DNA of 64,000 nt, from assembly GCA_964569025.1 (NCBI GenBank), contig CAZMSQ010000006.1, positions 1 through 64,000 on the forward strand, written 5' to 3'. The notes below the pieces were generated by a model that saw only the letters and a list, made by a program, of their open reading frames with translations, was not told where the DNA came from and searched no databases. The stretch is from CAZMSQ01 sp964569025 (GTDB lineage Bacteria > Bacteroidota > Bacteroidia > Chitinophagales > Saprospiraceae). The position numbers were made by a program, and so were the translations under genes. Every line of letters starts with the position of its first letter. Within the stretch, counting starts at the first letter, position 1. Below are positions 33,903 to 43,000 of this stretch, piece by piece.

Positions 33903-34709
33903 TTATTCCTCCTCTCCGTCTAAAATAGCATCGTCAATCAACTCGTCGCCATCACCATCCCGGTCTTCAAATCCCTTGACCCGCCCCTTGTTTTCTTTTC
34001 CCTCCTCCGGCTCTTCATTTCCCATCAGGCGTGCCTTTCCGGTGTTGTGATAATCACCGTCTGCAAATCTGGAGGCCTTGTCAAAAAAGTCATCCATGCC
34101 ATCCAGCAGACTCTCTGAGCCTGCTGACTCTGCACGTTGCTCCGACTCCTGTGCTTGTTGCTTGTATCCGTATGGATCCTGCCGCATTGCCTCCTCCTCC
34201 CGGGCAGCTGCCTCGGCCTTCTCGCTCATTTTGTCAAGGTAGGCCCGGCCGCGCTCATATACCTCTTCCCCTTTGTCGAGCAACTTTTCGCCCAACTCTT
34301 CTGAAACCTCTTTGGTTTTTTCCCATAATTCAGATCCCTTCTCCAAAACCTCCTTTCCCACTTTTTCTGACAGTTCCTGAGTGGCCTCCCAGGCCTCACC
34401 AGCAGCCTCACTCATGGCATCGCGAACCCGGCTGTGTCCACTGTCTTCTTCAGGTGCATCTTCTGCGTCTGGAGGAGCCTGAGAGCCAGCCTCATTTTCC
34501 GTGGATTTACGATCGAGGCTGGCCCACACATCAGCGGCTTTCTCCTCGAGCTGCTCGAATAGCTCTTCGGTCCGTTCCCGCGTATCGGCAGCGGCATCAC
34601 CTAATTTTTCCGCCTTCTCTTCAATGAAATCTTCCGCTTTTTTCGCTCCGGATTTGCCGACAGACTTGCCCGCAAAAAATAATTTTCTCAGTTCATTTCT
34701 GAATCCCAT
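33903..34709 (-). CDS. Hydrophilic LEA/apolipoprotein-like helical protein
   Basis: A 268-aa, highly charged, Ala/Glu/Lys-rich protein without signal peptide or membrane helix. The middle has repeated amphipathic 11-residue-like helices (for example SELWEKTKEVSEELGEKL and RAYLDKMSEKAEAAARE), as in group 3 LEA proteins; the ends are acidic and disordered. The last part ends DAILDGEEE. The ATG at 34709 (MGFRNELRKLFFAGKS) is preferred over the upstream extension because a divergent promoter region lies there. Function unknown; stress protection by analogy only. Confidence 0.65.
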   Translation of the reverse strand: MGFRNELRKLFFAGKSVGKSGAKKAEDFIEEKAEKLGDAAADTRERTEELFEQLEEKAADVWASLDRKSTENEAGSQAPPDAEDAPEEDSGHSRVRDAMSEAAGEAWEATQELSEKVGKEVLEKGSELWEKTKEVSEELGEKLLDKGEEVYERGRAYLDKMSEKAEAAAREEEAMRQDPYGYKQQAQESEQRAESAGSESLLDGMDDFFDKASRFADGDYHNTGKARLMGNEEPEEGKENKGRVKGFEDRDGDGDELIDDAILDGEEE

Positions 34710-34741
34710 GTGCTGTGCTTCTTTTCGTTGTGCTGAAAAAT

Positions 34742-34758
34742 ACAGGAATTTTTCCTGT
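34742..34758. promoter_or_regulatory. Inverted repeat in a divergent promoter region
   Basis: ACAGGAA, 3-nt spacer, TTCCTGT: a perfect 7-bp inverted repeat between the LEA-like gene and the gene at 34868. It could be an operator for one or both. Confidence 0.35.
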
Positions 34759-34867
34759 TTTGAAAGGAGAATGGTCCAATACATTCTCACTATATTTATC
34801 AACAGGGCATTTCAGTGAGAAAAATCACCGTGACCTCTACCCTTTTTTTCGAGCAAAGACAAACCAA

Positions 34868-35473
34868 ATGGCTCAACTCATAGATGGACTATACCTGCAT
34901 GACATTCTCCTCATGGGATTAGGAGCTTTGCTCTTTCTGGTATTGCTGATCGGGCTGATTGTCAAGTTGGCCAAAGACCAACCAGTGAATAAGGGTATGC
35001 AGTGGTTCTTTGTCTTGCCGGCCCTGATGATTGCATATCCTGGTACACAAAGGTTTGTATTTTCCAAAGGGGTCATTGAATTGGAAAAGCGCACAGAACA
35101 GGTGTTGCAATATCCACAGGATTCGTCAGCCCGTGAGGCCCTCGAGTCCCGGTTGCAGGAGGTTGAATCGAGGCCGTTGCGCACCACCAATTCGAAGGAG
35201 GTAACCGCCAGAGCCAATCTGGTTCAGGGGCATATGGATGAAGCAGCGCATCAGTCTTCCCAAATATTGCAGAAGGATCCGGAAAATGTTACAGCCCAAG
35301 CTATCTCTGCATTGGTCCGTCTCGATCGGCTGAAGGAACAACTTGCCATCAGTCCTGCCGATTCAGTCGTTCAGAGCGCATATGCCGAGACTGTGGATTC
35401 GCTCGCCGACCACCCCCGGCAATGGGTGCGTGATCAGGTGGGGGAAAAACGCGTGGTGCCAGACATCCATTAG
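34868..35473 (+). CDS. Membrane protein with a TPR-like soluble region
   Basis: A 201-aa protein. Residues about 12-32 form a membrane helix (LLMGLGALLFLVLLIGLIV), and a second hydrophobic stretch follows at 45-60. The rest is a soluble helical domain with TPR-like packing (ARANLVQGHMDEAAHQSSQI, DPENVTAQAISALVRLDRLK). The ATG at 34868 is chosen because an upstream opening at 34715 would begin inside the divergent promoter. A TATATTTA box lies at 34791. No family recognised. Confidence 0.62.
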   Translation: MAQLIDGLYLHDILLMGLGALLFLVLLIGLIVKLAKDQPVNKGMQWFFVLPALMIAYPGTQRFVFSKGVIELEKRTEQVLQYPQDSSAREALESRLQEVESRPLRTTNSKEVTARANLVQGHMDEAAHQSSQILQKDPENVTAQAISALVRLDRLKEQLAISPADSVVQSAYAETVDSLADHPRQWVRDQVGEKRVVPDIH

Positions 35474-35529
35474 GTATTCAGTCAGCCAATCTTTATCTTC
35501 GCGTTCTCTCACAAATCCCTTCTGCTGCT

Positions 35530-36312
35530 ATGACTTATCGGAACCTTGAACTCACCTCGAAAGAGAAAATCCTTATTGTGACCCTCGCTCGTCCAGAAGC
35601 GCTCAATGCGCTGAATATGCGGACAATGGAGGAGCTCCACCATTTGTTTTCAGAAGACCTTCCCCAACAAAAAGGGTATGCCGGGGTTATCCTGACCGGA
35701 AAAGGAGAGAAAGCGTTTGTCGCAGGAGCAGACATCAAGGAATTTTTGAAACTTGATGCTGAATCAGGCTTCAGAATGTCTCAACAAGGGCAAGAGGTTT
35801 TTTCGTTGATCGAACGCTTTCCGAGACCTGTCATTGCCGCCGTCAATGGCTTCGCTTTGGGCGGCGGGTGTGAGCTCGCAATGGCATGCCATATGCGAAT
35901 CGCTGAAGAACACGCTCTGTTCGGGCAGCCGGAAGTCAATCTGGGGATCATCCCCGGATATGGGGGCACCCAGCGCCTGATTCAATACATCGGAAAGGGG
36001 AAAGCGACAGAACTGCTCATGACCGGTGATATGCTCAATGCAGAAGATGCCCTCCGCCTCGGATTGGTCAATCACATCACGCCGAAAGGAAAAAGCATCG
36101 ATCGGGCTGAAGAATTGCTTACGAAGATTTTTGCCAAAGGTCCACTGGCAATTTCGAAAATCATCTCTTGCGTCAATGCCTATTTCGATTATGGCACAGA
36201 TGGCTTCCTGAAGGAAGTTCAGGATTTCGGAGCGACGACGGGCACCTCAGATTTTCAGGAAGGCGCTCATGCCTTCATTGAAAAGCGAAAGCCGGTTTTT
36301 ACTGGTCAATAG
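35530..36312 (+). CDS. Enoyl-CoA hydratase/isomerase (crotonase family)
   Basis: A 260-aa crotonase-fold enzyme. The oxyanion hole segments are AFVAGADIKEF and NGFALGGGCELAMAC, and both catalytic glutamates are present (Glu115 and Glu135 in FGQPEVNLGIIPGYGG). It most likely hydrates enoyl-CoA, such as crotonyl-CoA, in beta-oxidation. It starts 56 bp after the previous stop, and the FNR-like gene follows 27 bp later in the same direction. A -7-like box TATCTTCG precedes the start. Confidence 0.92.
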   Translation: MTYRNLELTSKEKILIVTLARPEALNALNMRTMEELHHLFSEDLPQQKGYAGVILTGKGEKAFVAGADIKEFLKLDAESGFRMSQQGQEVFSLIERFPRPVIAAVNGFALGGGCELAMACHMRIAEEHALFGQPEVNLGIIPGYGGTQRLIQYIGKGKATELLMTGDMLNAEDALRLGLVNHITPKGKSIDRAEELLTKIFAKGPLAISKIISCVNAYFDYGTDGFLKEVQDFGATTGTSDFQEGAHAFIEKRKPVFTGQ

Positions 36313-36339
36313 CCTCATCAGTTCAGAAAAGCAAAAATC

Positions 36340-37359
36340 ATGATCCAAACCGACATCCTCATCATCGGAGCCGGTCCGTGCGGCCTTTTCACCGTCTTTG
36401 AGGCAGGATTGCTCAAGTTGCGCTGCCATCTGATTGATGCACTCCCGCAGCCGGGAGGGCAGCTTACCGAGATTTATCCGAAAAAGCCAATTTATGACAT
36501 TCCCGGATACCCTTCAGTTTTGGCCGGAGAGCTGGTCGATAACCTGATGAAGCAAATCAGCCCCTTTGAACCGGGGTTTACACTTGGCGAGCGGGCTGAG
36601 ACCATCGAGAAAACACCGGAGGGGCAATTTCTTGTGACCACCAACCGCGGCACAGCACACGTTGCCCCGGTCGTAGCCATTGCAGGAGGATTGGGCTCGT
36701 TTGAGCCGCGAAAGCCGCCAATTCCGACGATTGCTGATTTCGAAGACAAAGGCGTCGAGTACATTATTCGGGATCCGGAACTCTATCGCAACAAACGGGT
36801 GGTTATCGCAGGTGGGGGAGATTCAGCTCTTGATTGGGCTGTCTATCTCGCTGATATGACCACTGAGCTGACGCTGGTACACAGAAGACAGGAGTTTCGC
36901 GGTGCGCTCGATTCTGTGGAAAAGGTCCATACCCTTGCTGAACAAGGGAAAATCCGACTGCTGACAGATGCACAGGTAGTTGACTTATCAGGTGATGAGG
37001 ATCTTCGCAGCGTGACCATCCGTCATAAAACTGAGGGGGATCAGGTGCTTGATACCGATCATTTTATCCCTCTTTTTGGCTTGACTCCAAAGCTCGGGCC
37101 AATCGGGAACTGGGGGCTTGACATCGAGAAAAATGCCATTCTCGTCAATACAACCGACTATATGACCAACATCCCCGGTATTTATGCCATCGGAGATGTC
37201 AATACGTACTCCGGAAAACTAAAGCTGATTCTTTGTGGATTCCACGAAGCTACCCTCATGGTGCAATCTGCTTACAAACGCGTTCACCCCGGAAAAAAGG
37301 TGTCGTTTAAGTATACGACCGTGACCGGCGTAGAAGGCTTTCAAGACCAGGCTGTATGA
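36340..37359 (+). CDS. TrxR-like ferredoxin-NADP reductase
   Basis: A 339-aa FAD/NAD(P) oxidoreductase. It has the FAD GAGPCG motif (residues 11-16), PQPGGQLTEIYP, an NADP-binding GGGDSALDWA, and a C-terminal YAIGDVNTYSGK. The redox CxxC of thioredoxin reductase is absent, as in the TrxR-like ferredoxin-NADP reductases (YumC type). Its stop overlaps the start of a [2Fe-2S] ferredoxin gene by four bases, so the pair likely forms an electron-transfer chain from NADPH. Confidence 0.88.
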   Translation: MIQTDILIIGAGPCGLFTVFEAGLLKLRCHLIDALPQPGGQLTEIYPKKPIYDIPGYPSVLAGELVDNLMKQISPFEPGFTLGERAETIEKTPEGQFLVTTNRGTAHVAPVVAIAGGLGSFEPRKPPIPTIADFEDKGVEYIIRDPELYRNKRVVIAGGGDSALDWAVYLADMTTELTLVHRRQEFRGALDSVEKVHTLAEQGKIRLLTDAQVVDLSGDEDLRSVTIRHKTEGDQVLDTDHFIPLFGLTPKLGPIGNWGLDIEKNAILVNTTDYMTNIPGIYAIGDVNTYSGKLKLILCGFHEATLMVQSAYKRVHPGKKVSFKYTTVTGVEGFQDQAV

Positions 37360-37676
37360 TCCATCTGACGATAATTGACCGCTCCGGCGAGGAGCATGAG
37401 CTGGAGGCGCCTACTGATATGAATTTGAATATCATGGAATTGTGCAAGGCTGCAGATTTGCCGGTGAAAGGGACGTGTGGCGGAATGGCTCTGTGCTCGA
37501 CGTGTCATGTCTATGTGCTGTCTGCTCATCAGTTGCCGGAAATGAGTGAGGATGAAGAAGACATGCTCGATCAGGCTTTTTTCGTTGAATCGAACAGCCG
37601 GCTGGGATGTCAGATTCAGTTGACAGAGAATCTCGACGGACTGAAATTGCAGCTTGCTCCGGAAATGGAGGATTAA
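37356..37676 (+). CDS. Adrenodoxin-type [2Fe-2S] ferredoxin
   Basis: A 106-aa ferredoxin with the four cluster ligands Cys41, Cys47, Cys50 and Cys85 in the C-x5-C-x2-C and LGCQI pattern of vertebrate-type/adrenodoxin-like proteins. It starts in the stop codon of the reductase gene (ATGA), which is presumably its reductase. Adrenodoxin-type ferredoxins feed P450s, oxygenases or iron-sulfur assembly; no P450 is in the window. Confidence 0.92.
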   Translation: MIHLTIIDRSGEEHELEAPTDMNLNIMELCKAADLPVKGTCGGMALCSTCHVYVLSAHQLPEMSEDEEDMLDQAFFVESNSRLGCQIQLTENLDGLKLQLAPEMED

Positions 37677-37742
37677 GTGGCTCTGAATCAGCTCACTGAG
37701 GTGCTTGATGCTGCGGGTAAGGCTGAGATTCGGTGACCTTTG

Positions 37743-38429
37743 TCAGTCAATCCTGAGATCTTCGATGAAAATATCAGGAAAGTTTTCCGGACGGAAGGTG
37801 AAATCCTCTGATGACACCTTGGCATTCGGAGTAAACTCTGCGATGGTCAGGGTGTAGCGAGACCCATCTTTATTGAACACCTTAATCGTTTCCGGCTCCA
37901 GATTTTTTGAATCCATAATAAGACGGAGCTTGGCGTACTCTGAGTCAGGGTCAAGGGGCTTAAATTCAATTTCCTGAAGCGGTTTGCCATCACGCGTGTA
38001 CGCATTACCAAGGGCATAGACGTGGTCTTCCCGCTCATAGACCCTCAACAAATCCTGAGGAGCGAGACTTTCGGTATCTTCTCCTTCTTCTACATTGTTG
38101 ATTTGCACCTCATTATTGTGCTTCAGGTGGACCCAGATTGTACGACCGTCGCAGTAGATTGCCTGCTCCGCAAGCTCCACACGGTATTGGTCACCTTGTT
38201 GACTCATTGACCCATCCTGCAATTCAGTGGGTTGGCCAGGGATTTCAATAGCCAGATTGAATGATGCAGACAGGGAGGCATATTTCTCAAATTTTGAACG
38301 CATCTTTTCGAGCAACACACGGGCTTCCGGATCAGAGTCAGCCGCCGCCGAATAGTTATTGTCCTGGGCAGAGAGTCCTCCGAAAAGGAGAATGAGAAAG
38401 AGAATGGGAAACGTGGAGGTAATGTTCAT
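37743..38429 (-). CDS. LolA-like outer membrane lipoprotein carrier
   Basis: A 228-aa protein with a signal peptide (FPILFLILLFGGLSAQ, cut after about residue 21). The mature part has LolA-type features: RSKFEKYASLSASFNLAIE, GSMSQQGDQYRVELAEQAIYCDGRTIWVH and APQDLLRVYE. LolA carries lipoproteins across the periplasm to the outer membrane. The frame extends upstream, but the ATG at 38429 gives a canonical signal. It is convergent with the ferredoxin gene and follows the DUF2911 gene. Confidence 0.84.
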   Translation of the reverse strand: MNITSTFPILFLILLFGGLSAQDNNYSAAADSDPEARVLLEKMRSKFEKYASLSASFNLAIEIPGQPTELQDGSMSQQGDQYRVELAEQAIYCDGRTIWVHLKHNNEVQINNVEEGEDTESLAPQDLLRVYEREDHVYALGNAYTRDGKPLQEIEFKPLDPDSEYAKLRLIMDSKNLEPETIKVFNKDGSRYTLTIAEFTPNAKVSSEDFTFRPENFPDIFIEDLRID

Positions 38430-38478
38430 GGTGGAAGGAGGATGGTTTTTCAGGATAAACGAAGGGAGATGGAAATAA

Positions 38479-38510
38479 TTTTTGCAAGGCTCCATGGAAC
38501 CTTGCAAAAA
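38479..38510 (-). terminator. Hairpin between the DUF2911 and lolA-like genes
   Basis: Perfect 11-bp stem TTTTTGCAAGG / CCTTGCAAAAA, 8 bp after the DUF2911 stop and before the lolA-like start. The T run lies on the 5' side of the stem, so it may attenuate or stabilise the transcript rather than be a classic terminator. Confidence 0.5.
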
Positions 38511-38517
38511 AATCATA

Positions 38518-39351
38518 TTACCATTCTGACATCATTATATCGTTTTGTTTGGCATAGCCATCACTGCCGGCTTCTTTTGCCATTTCAGATGATTTTGCCA
38601 TCACAATCTTGGCTTCGGCGGTCTGCCCGAGACTGTGCAGAATTTTGGCTTCCATGCGAAGGGTCCAGTATCTGGCGTTTTCGGAGTTTGCCATTCTGAC
38701 CCACTCGAGGGCTTTGTTCATGTCTTTGCCTGACTCGTAATAATACGATGCAGCAGCATAGTAATCGCCGGCTGATGGCCCGGCCATGGTTGCGTCAATT
38801 GAGGCCATTACCTGATCGTCAGTCATGGTTTCAACTGTGAATGGTACCCGGTAGTTGCCCCATTGCAGGCTGACCTCTGCAGAATTAAGGGTGATGTTAT
38901 CAACCATGATGAAAAACGTTTCTACCTCATCATCAGCCATTTCATTCTCTACTGTAAACCGCACAAGTTCCTGGCTTTCATCGTATTTGCTGACAGACCC
39001 GCCAAGCGCTAGATCCTTGTAGAGCATGATGGTCCACTCCTCTTTGCCAGGAACGCTGTAAAGCGCGTAGGTGCCTGCCGGTACTTTATTGCCTTCAACC
39101 ATGACGTCGTCACTGAATGTGATTTTTGACGAAGCGTTGGCACCTGTTCTCCAGATTTGGCCAAAAGCTTCAATGTCGACGAAAAGCTCGCGACCCTTGA
39201 CAGAGGGACGAGAAAACTCAAGGGAGACAGTGGTCAGCCCGACCATTTGCTCCACTTTGCACATGGGGCTGGGACGAGGCGTTAGTACCTGACTGAATGC
39301 AGTGCCGCTGAGCAAAAACATGCTGAGGACAGAGAAAAAAAGAACTCTCAT
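38518..39351 (-). CDS. Secreted DUF2911-family protein
   Basis: A 277-aa exported protein; the signal peptide ends near LLSGTAFSQ (residue 21). The DUF2911 core has SPMCKVEQMVGLTTVSLEFSRPS in two parts, GQIWRTGANASSKITFS, VPAGTYALYSVPGKEEWTIM and LQWGNYRVPFTVE. The last 90 residues form a TPR-like helical region (ALEWVRMANSENARYW, ILHSLGQTAEAKIVM). The function of the family is unknown; it is common in Bacteroidota periplasms. Confidence 0.85.
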   Translation of the reverse strand: MRVLFFSVLSMFLLSGTAFSQVLTPRPSPMCKVEQMVGLTTVSLEFSRPSVKGRELFVDIEAFGQIWRTGANASSKITFSDDVMVEGNKVPAGTYALYSVPGKEEWTIMLYKDLALGGSVSKYDESQELVRFTVENEMADDEVETFFIMVDNITLNSAEVSLQWGNYRVPFTVETMTDDQVMASIDATMAGPSAGDYYAAASYYYESGKDMNKALEWVRMANSENARYWTLRMEAKILHSLGQTAEAKIVMAKSSEMAKEAGSDGYAKQNDIMMSEW

Positions 39352-39476
39352 AGTGTAATGTGTTTGGTGAAAAGACTAAAATCCAATAGACAAAAATCCA
39401 AACCAAAAACCCTTCAGGAAGTTCAAGGGTCTTTTTTCGGTTAGGCACGCGTGGTTTTGGTCTCGGGGTCAGTTTG

Positions 39477-39484
39477 TATATTTG
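39477..39484 (+). promoter_or_regulatory. Promoter of mgsA (TTTG and TATATTTG)
   Basis: Perfect -7 box TATATTTG 15 bp before the mgsA ATG, with a TTTG at 39456-39459 and a 17-bp spacer, close to the Bacteroidota consensus. The 5' leader would be about 10 nt. Confidence 0.65.
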
Positions 39485-39499
39485 TAAAAAAACCGATGT

Positions 39500-39862
39500 A
39501 TGACGATAGCAATTATCGCCCACGATGGCAAAAAAGCTGATATGGTAGCGTTTGTCAAGGATAATTTCAAACTCTTCAAAAGCAAGCATATCAATTTAGT
39601 CGCGACGGGGACCACCGGTCAGCATGTCCAAAAGGCTGGCTTGGAGGTAGAGCGTCTTGAGAGTGGTCCGCTTGGAGGTGATGCTCAAATCGCTGCGCGC
39701 ATCGTGGAAGGGAATGTTGATATGGTCATTTTTTTTCGAGACCCCCTTGGAAAGCACCCACACGAGGTTGATGTCAGCATGCTTATGCGACTGTGTGATG
39801 TGCATAATATCCCACTGGCTACCAATATTGAAACAGCACGCAGACTCATTCAGTCGCTCTGA
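39500..39862 (+). CDS. mgsA: Methylglyoxal synthase
   Basis: A 120-aa enzyme that converts dihydroxyacetone phosphate to methylglyoxal and phosphate, a bypass of lower glycolysis under phosphate limitation. It has the phosphate-binding ATGTTG, the SGPLGGDAQI segment with catalytic Asp61, and FFRDPLGKHPHEVDV with His88 and Asp91. Length is typical of the short form. It has its own promoter and no partner genes. Confidence 0.94.
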   Translation: MTIAIIAHDGKKADMVAFVKDNFKLFKSKHINLVATGTTGQHVQKAGLEVERLESGPLGGDAQIAARIVEGNVDMVIFFRDPLGKHPHEVDVSMLMRLCDVHNIPLATNIETARRLIQSL

Positions 39863-40004
39863 ATTCTGTCACTCCCTGCGGAGCTCCGGCATGGATTGAA
39901 AACGCATCCTGAATGGCACCATTTGGAGGGTTGTATCGTTCTATCGATACCGACGTTTAAAAATTTGTACTGAATCCCTATTCTTCGTATTTCCGAAAAT
40001 GAAA

Positions 40005-40012
40005 TATCTTTG
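40005..40012 (+). promoter_or_regulatory. -7 box (TATCTTTG) before the repeat-rich T9SS gene
   Basis: Perfect TAnnTTTG match 57 bp before the ATG at 40070. A TTCTTCG at 39981-39987 may be the -33 element. This rules out the alternative start at 40010 inside the box. Confidence 0.6.
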
Positions 40013-40069
40013 GAATACGTTATTGTGAGCGTTCTCATTTGTTTTCTTTCTCACTTCAAATCTCTCTTC

Positions 40070-43000
40070 ATGAACAACCTATCCCTATTCCGATTTCTCC
40101 CAATCCTCTTCATGCTGGCACTTAGTTATGCAGACCTCCGGGGTCAGTGCAGCCTGGTCAGCATTTCCGGGCCGAACGGTGCCGACCCATTGACGCTTTG
40201 CGACGGAGGACCTACTCCTGACAAGCTTTGCTTCAAGGCTTCCTCCTACGCATCACGAATCCGGTTTGTTATTACGGATGTAGATGGTAATTTAATCACA
40301 GATTTTAATAAGCAATGTGTCGACTTTGGCATTTTTCCCTCAGGCGTCAGCAGGGTTTATGCCATCTCTTATGCCTATTTTTTTACCGGAGAACCCGGAG
40401 ACAATATTTTTACCGATACCATCGCAGGGTATTGCCAGACAGTGTCTGAGAATTTCATAGAAATTGTCAATAGCCCTGCCGGAGGAGGTGATGCCGGTGA
40501 AGTGAGCCTTGTTGGAGGCGATACGGATGTGGCAATCTGTGTGGCCGACGGACAGCCAGATCAGCTCTCGTTTACGAATACGGCAGTTCTCAATGGAGCA
40601 TCTTTTCGCTATATCGTGACCGATGATCAGGATGTCGTGACACAAATCCTTGCAAGCAACTCAGGTCAGTTTGATGATGGCGACACTGGTGAGGCAAGGG
40701 TCTATGGACTTGTGTACCAGGGGAGCCTTCCGGTTAGTACTGGAGATACGCTTAACCCGCTCAATCTCGTAGGTTGCACAAGTCTGAGTAATAATTATGT
40801 CACGATTATCAAAACCGAAGTGTCCGGAGGCATCTTGCTGACCGATGACGGGAAGCCGGAAATTGATCTCTGTCCGGGCGATGGTGTAACAGATATTGTG
40901 ACGGTTTTCGCAAGTGGAATAAGTCCTGCTCCTTATGTGTATATTGTTAGCGACCCCAACGGTCTGGTGCTCGGGGTCACCGGCAATCCCGCTATCAATT
41001 TCGATGCATATGGCCCCGGAAATTATGTAGTATGGGGATTGTCATACACCGGAAACCTCCTCGCTCAACCGGGAGATTTGGTTGATGTTGACCAACTGGC
41101 TGACGGCTGCTTCGAATTGTCTGAGCCGGTTGTCGTTGTCTCCGAAGACCCAGTAGGTGGCACAGTCTTTCTGGCCGATGGGGAAACCGAAATCTCAATT
41201 TGCCCAGGAAATGGAATCGCCGATTTACTGGAATTTGAGAAGCTCACGACCTCGGGTGCTGGCTATTCATTTTTGTTGGTTGATGAACAAGGCATCATCA
41301 CCCATGTCCTGAATGGGATTTCTGCTTTTGATTTTGAAGCACTGCCCGAAGGTGTCTCAAAAGTATACGGTATGTCATATGTGGGTGATATCCTCGCAGC
41401 GCCCGGTATGGAGCTGGCCACAGATATTCTCGCTGAGCCCTGCTTTGACCTGTCATCGAATTTCATCCTTGTCAACAGGGAAGTGCCTGAAGGTGGAATG
41501 GTACAGTTGCAGAGTGGAGGAGGTGATGAGGTTGTTGTCTGCTCCGGAGACGGACAGCCCGATATCATTGCCTTTGAGGCAGCTGGGAATTCCGGAGGGA
41601 ACTACCGCTTTATGCTGACAGATAGCTTTGGAAATATTCTCTCCCTGCTCAATGATGATAACATCGATCTGGACGGAACCCTCGGAGGGGATGAATGGAG
41701 AATCTACGGTGCCTCATATACGGGCGACTTCCTCGTGTTCCTTGGGGATAATGTAAATATGCCCCTTGCTTCTGATTGTTACGACCTGTCAGATAATTAC
41801 ATTGCCATCGACCTTCAGCGTGTAGACGGTGGCGTAGTGTATATCCCGGGAAATCCAGTCAGTTATGACGCAGTACTCTGCCCTGATGGAAATGCCGTAA
41901 TTGAGGTTGACTCTTCAAATCTCGGAACAGTTGACTATACATTTGTGGTGACTGATGAAGAGAATGTGATTGTGGATGTCCAATCAAATGATGTGTTTGA
42001 TTTCGCAGGTGTGCCAGAGGGTGTCTACCGAATCCACGGACTTTCTTTCGCCGGAGACCTCCTTGCCTCGGTCGGAGATACAGCGGGGGTTGACCCTCTC
42101 GCTGAAAATTGCGAATCTCTTTCTCAGAACTTCATCACCGTGACACTTCAGTCACCAGATGCAGGCCAATTGACGACTGCTGAAGGTGAATCAGAAATTG
42201 AAGCATGCGCCCTTCCCGGAGGGACGGGTACAGTTGAGTTTGTGCACACTGGCACCCAAGCCCTGCCGTATGCGCTGGTGGTTGTGGATGAGGCAGGTAT
42301 GGTGACTCAGGTCAGCATGAATCAGGAAATTGATTTTGAGGGAAATGAAGCAGGCGATTATACGATTTATGGGGTCTCTTACACTGGGATGCTCACAGTC
42401 ATGGTCGGAGATCAGTTTGATGCCGGGGCACTCTCTGATGATTGCTCAGATGTATCAATCAGTGTTGTCTCAGTAAAAGTGTTTGAACAGGGCGGTCCAT
42501 GCGGAGGTCTTGTCTTATATACTGAATGTCCTTCCGGGAATGTTGGTGATGAGGTTTGTTTTCCCATTACGGTCAATGGGTTTACTCAGATTTTCGGGTC
42601 ACAGTTTTCTGTTCACTGGAACCCTGATGTGCTGCAGTTCACTGGTGCTCAAAACTTTAATTCCGGTATTACGGGTCTGTCAGTCGATAATATCAATGCC
42701 CAAAATCCCGGGACAGCCGTATTCTTGTGGGCTGATCTCTTTCTGAGCGGTGTGACTTTGCCAGACAGTTCAGTATTATTCGAGCTCTGCTTTGAGGTGG
42801 TGGGCCCTGGCACATCCGATTTTACCTTCGATGGCAATCCTGTCGATCTCGAGTTTACAACCCTTGTCGGGCTGGATGTTTTGACCGTCCCGGTTCTGGT
42901 GGAGCCTTGCATTTTCCAGACGGGCTTTACAGGCCCGGATGAAGGTGGGACAGAGGTTCAGCTTGCTGGAGTGTCAACACCGGAAGTGTTGCTTTTTCCA

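Noticed and set aside
40010..40069. Upstream TTG start of the repeat-rich T9SS gene
   Set aside because: It lies inside the TATCTTTG promoter box; the ATG at 40070 gives a standard signal peptide.
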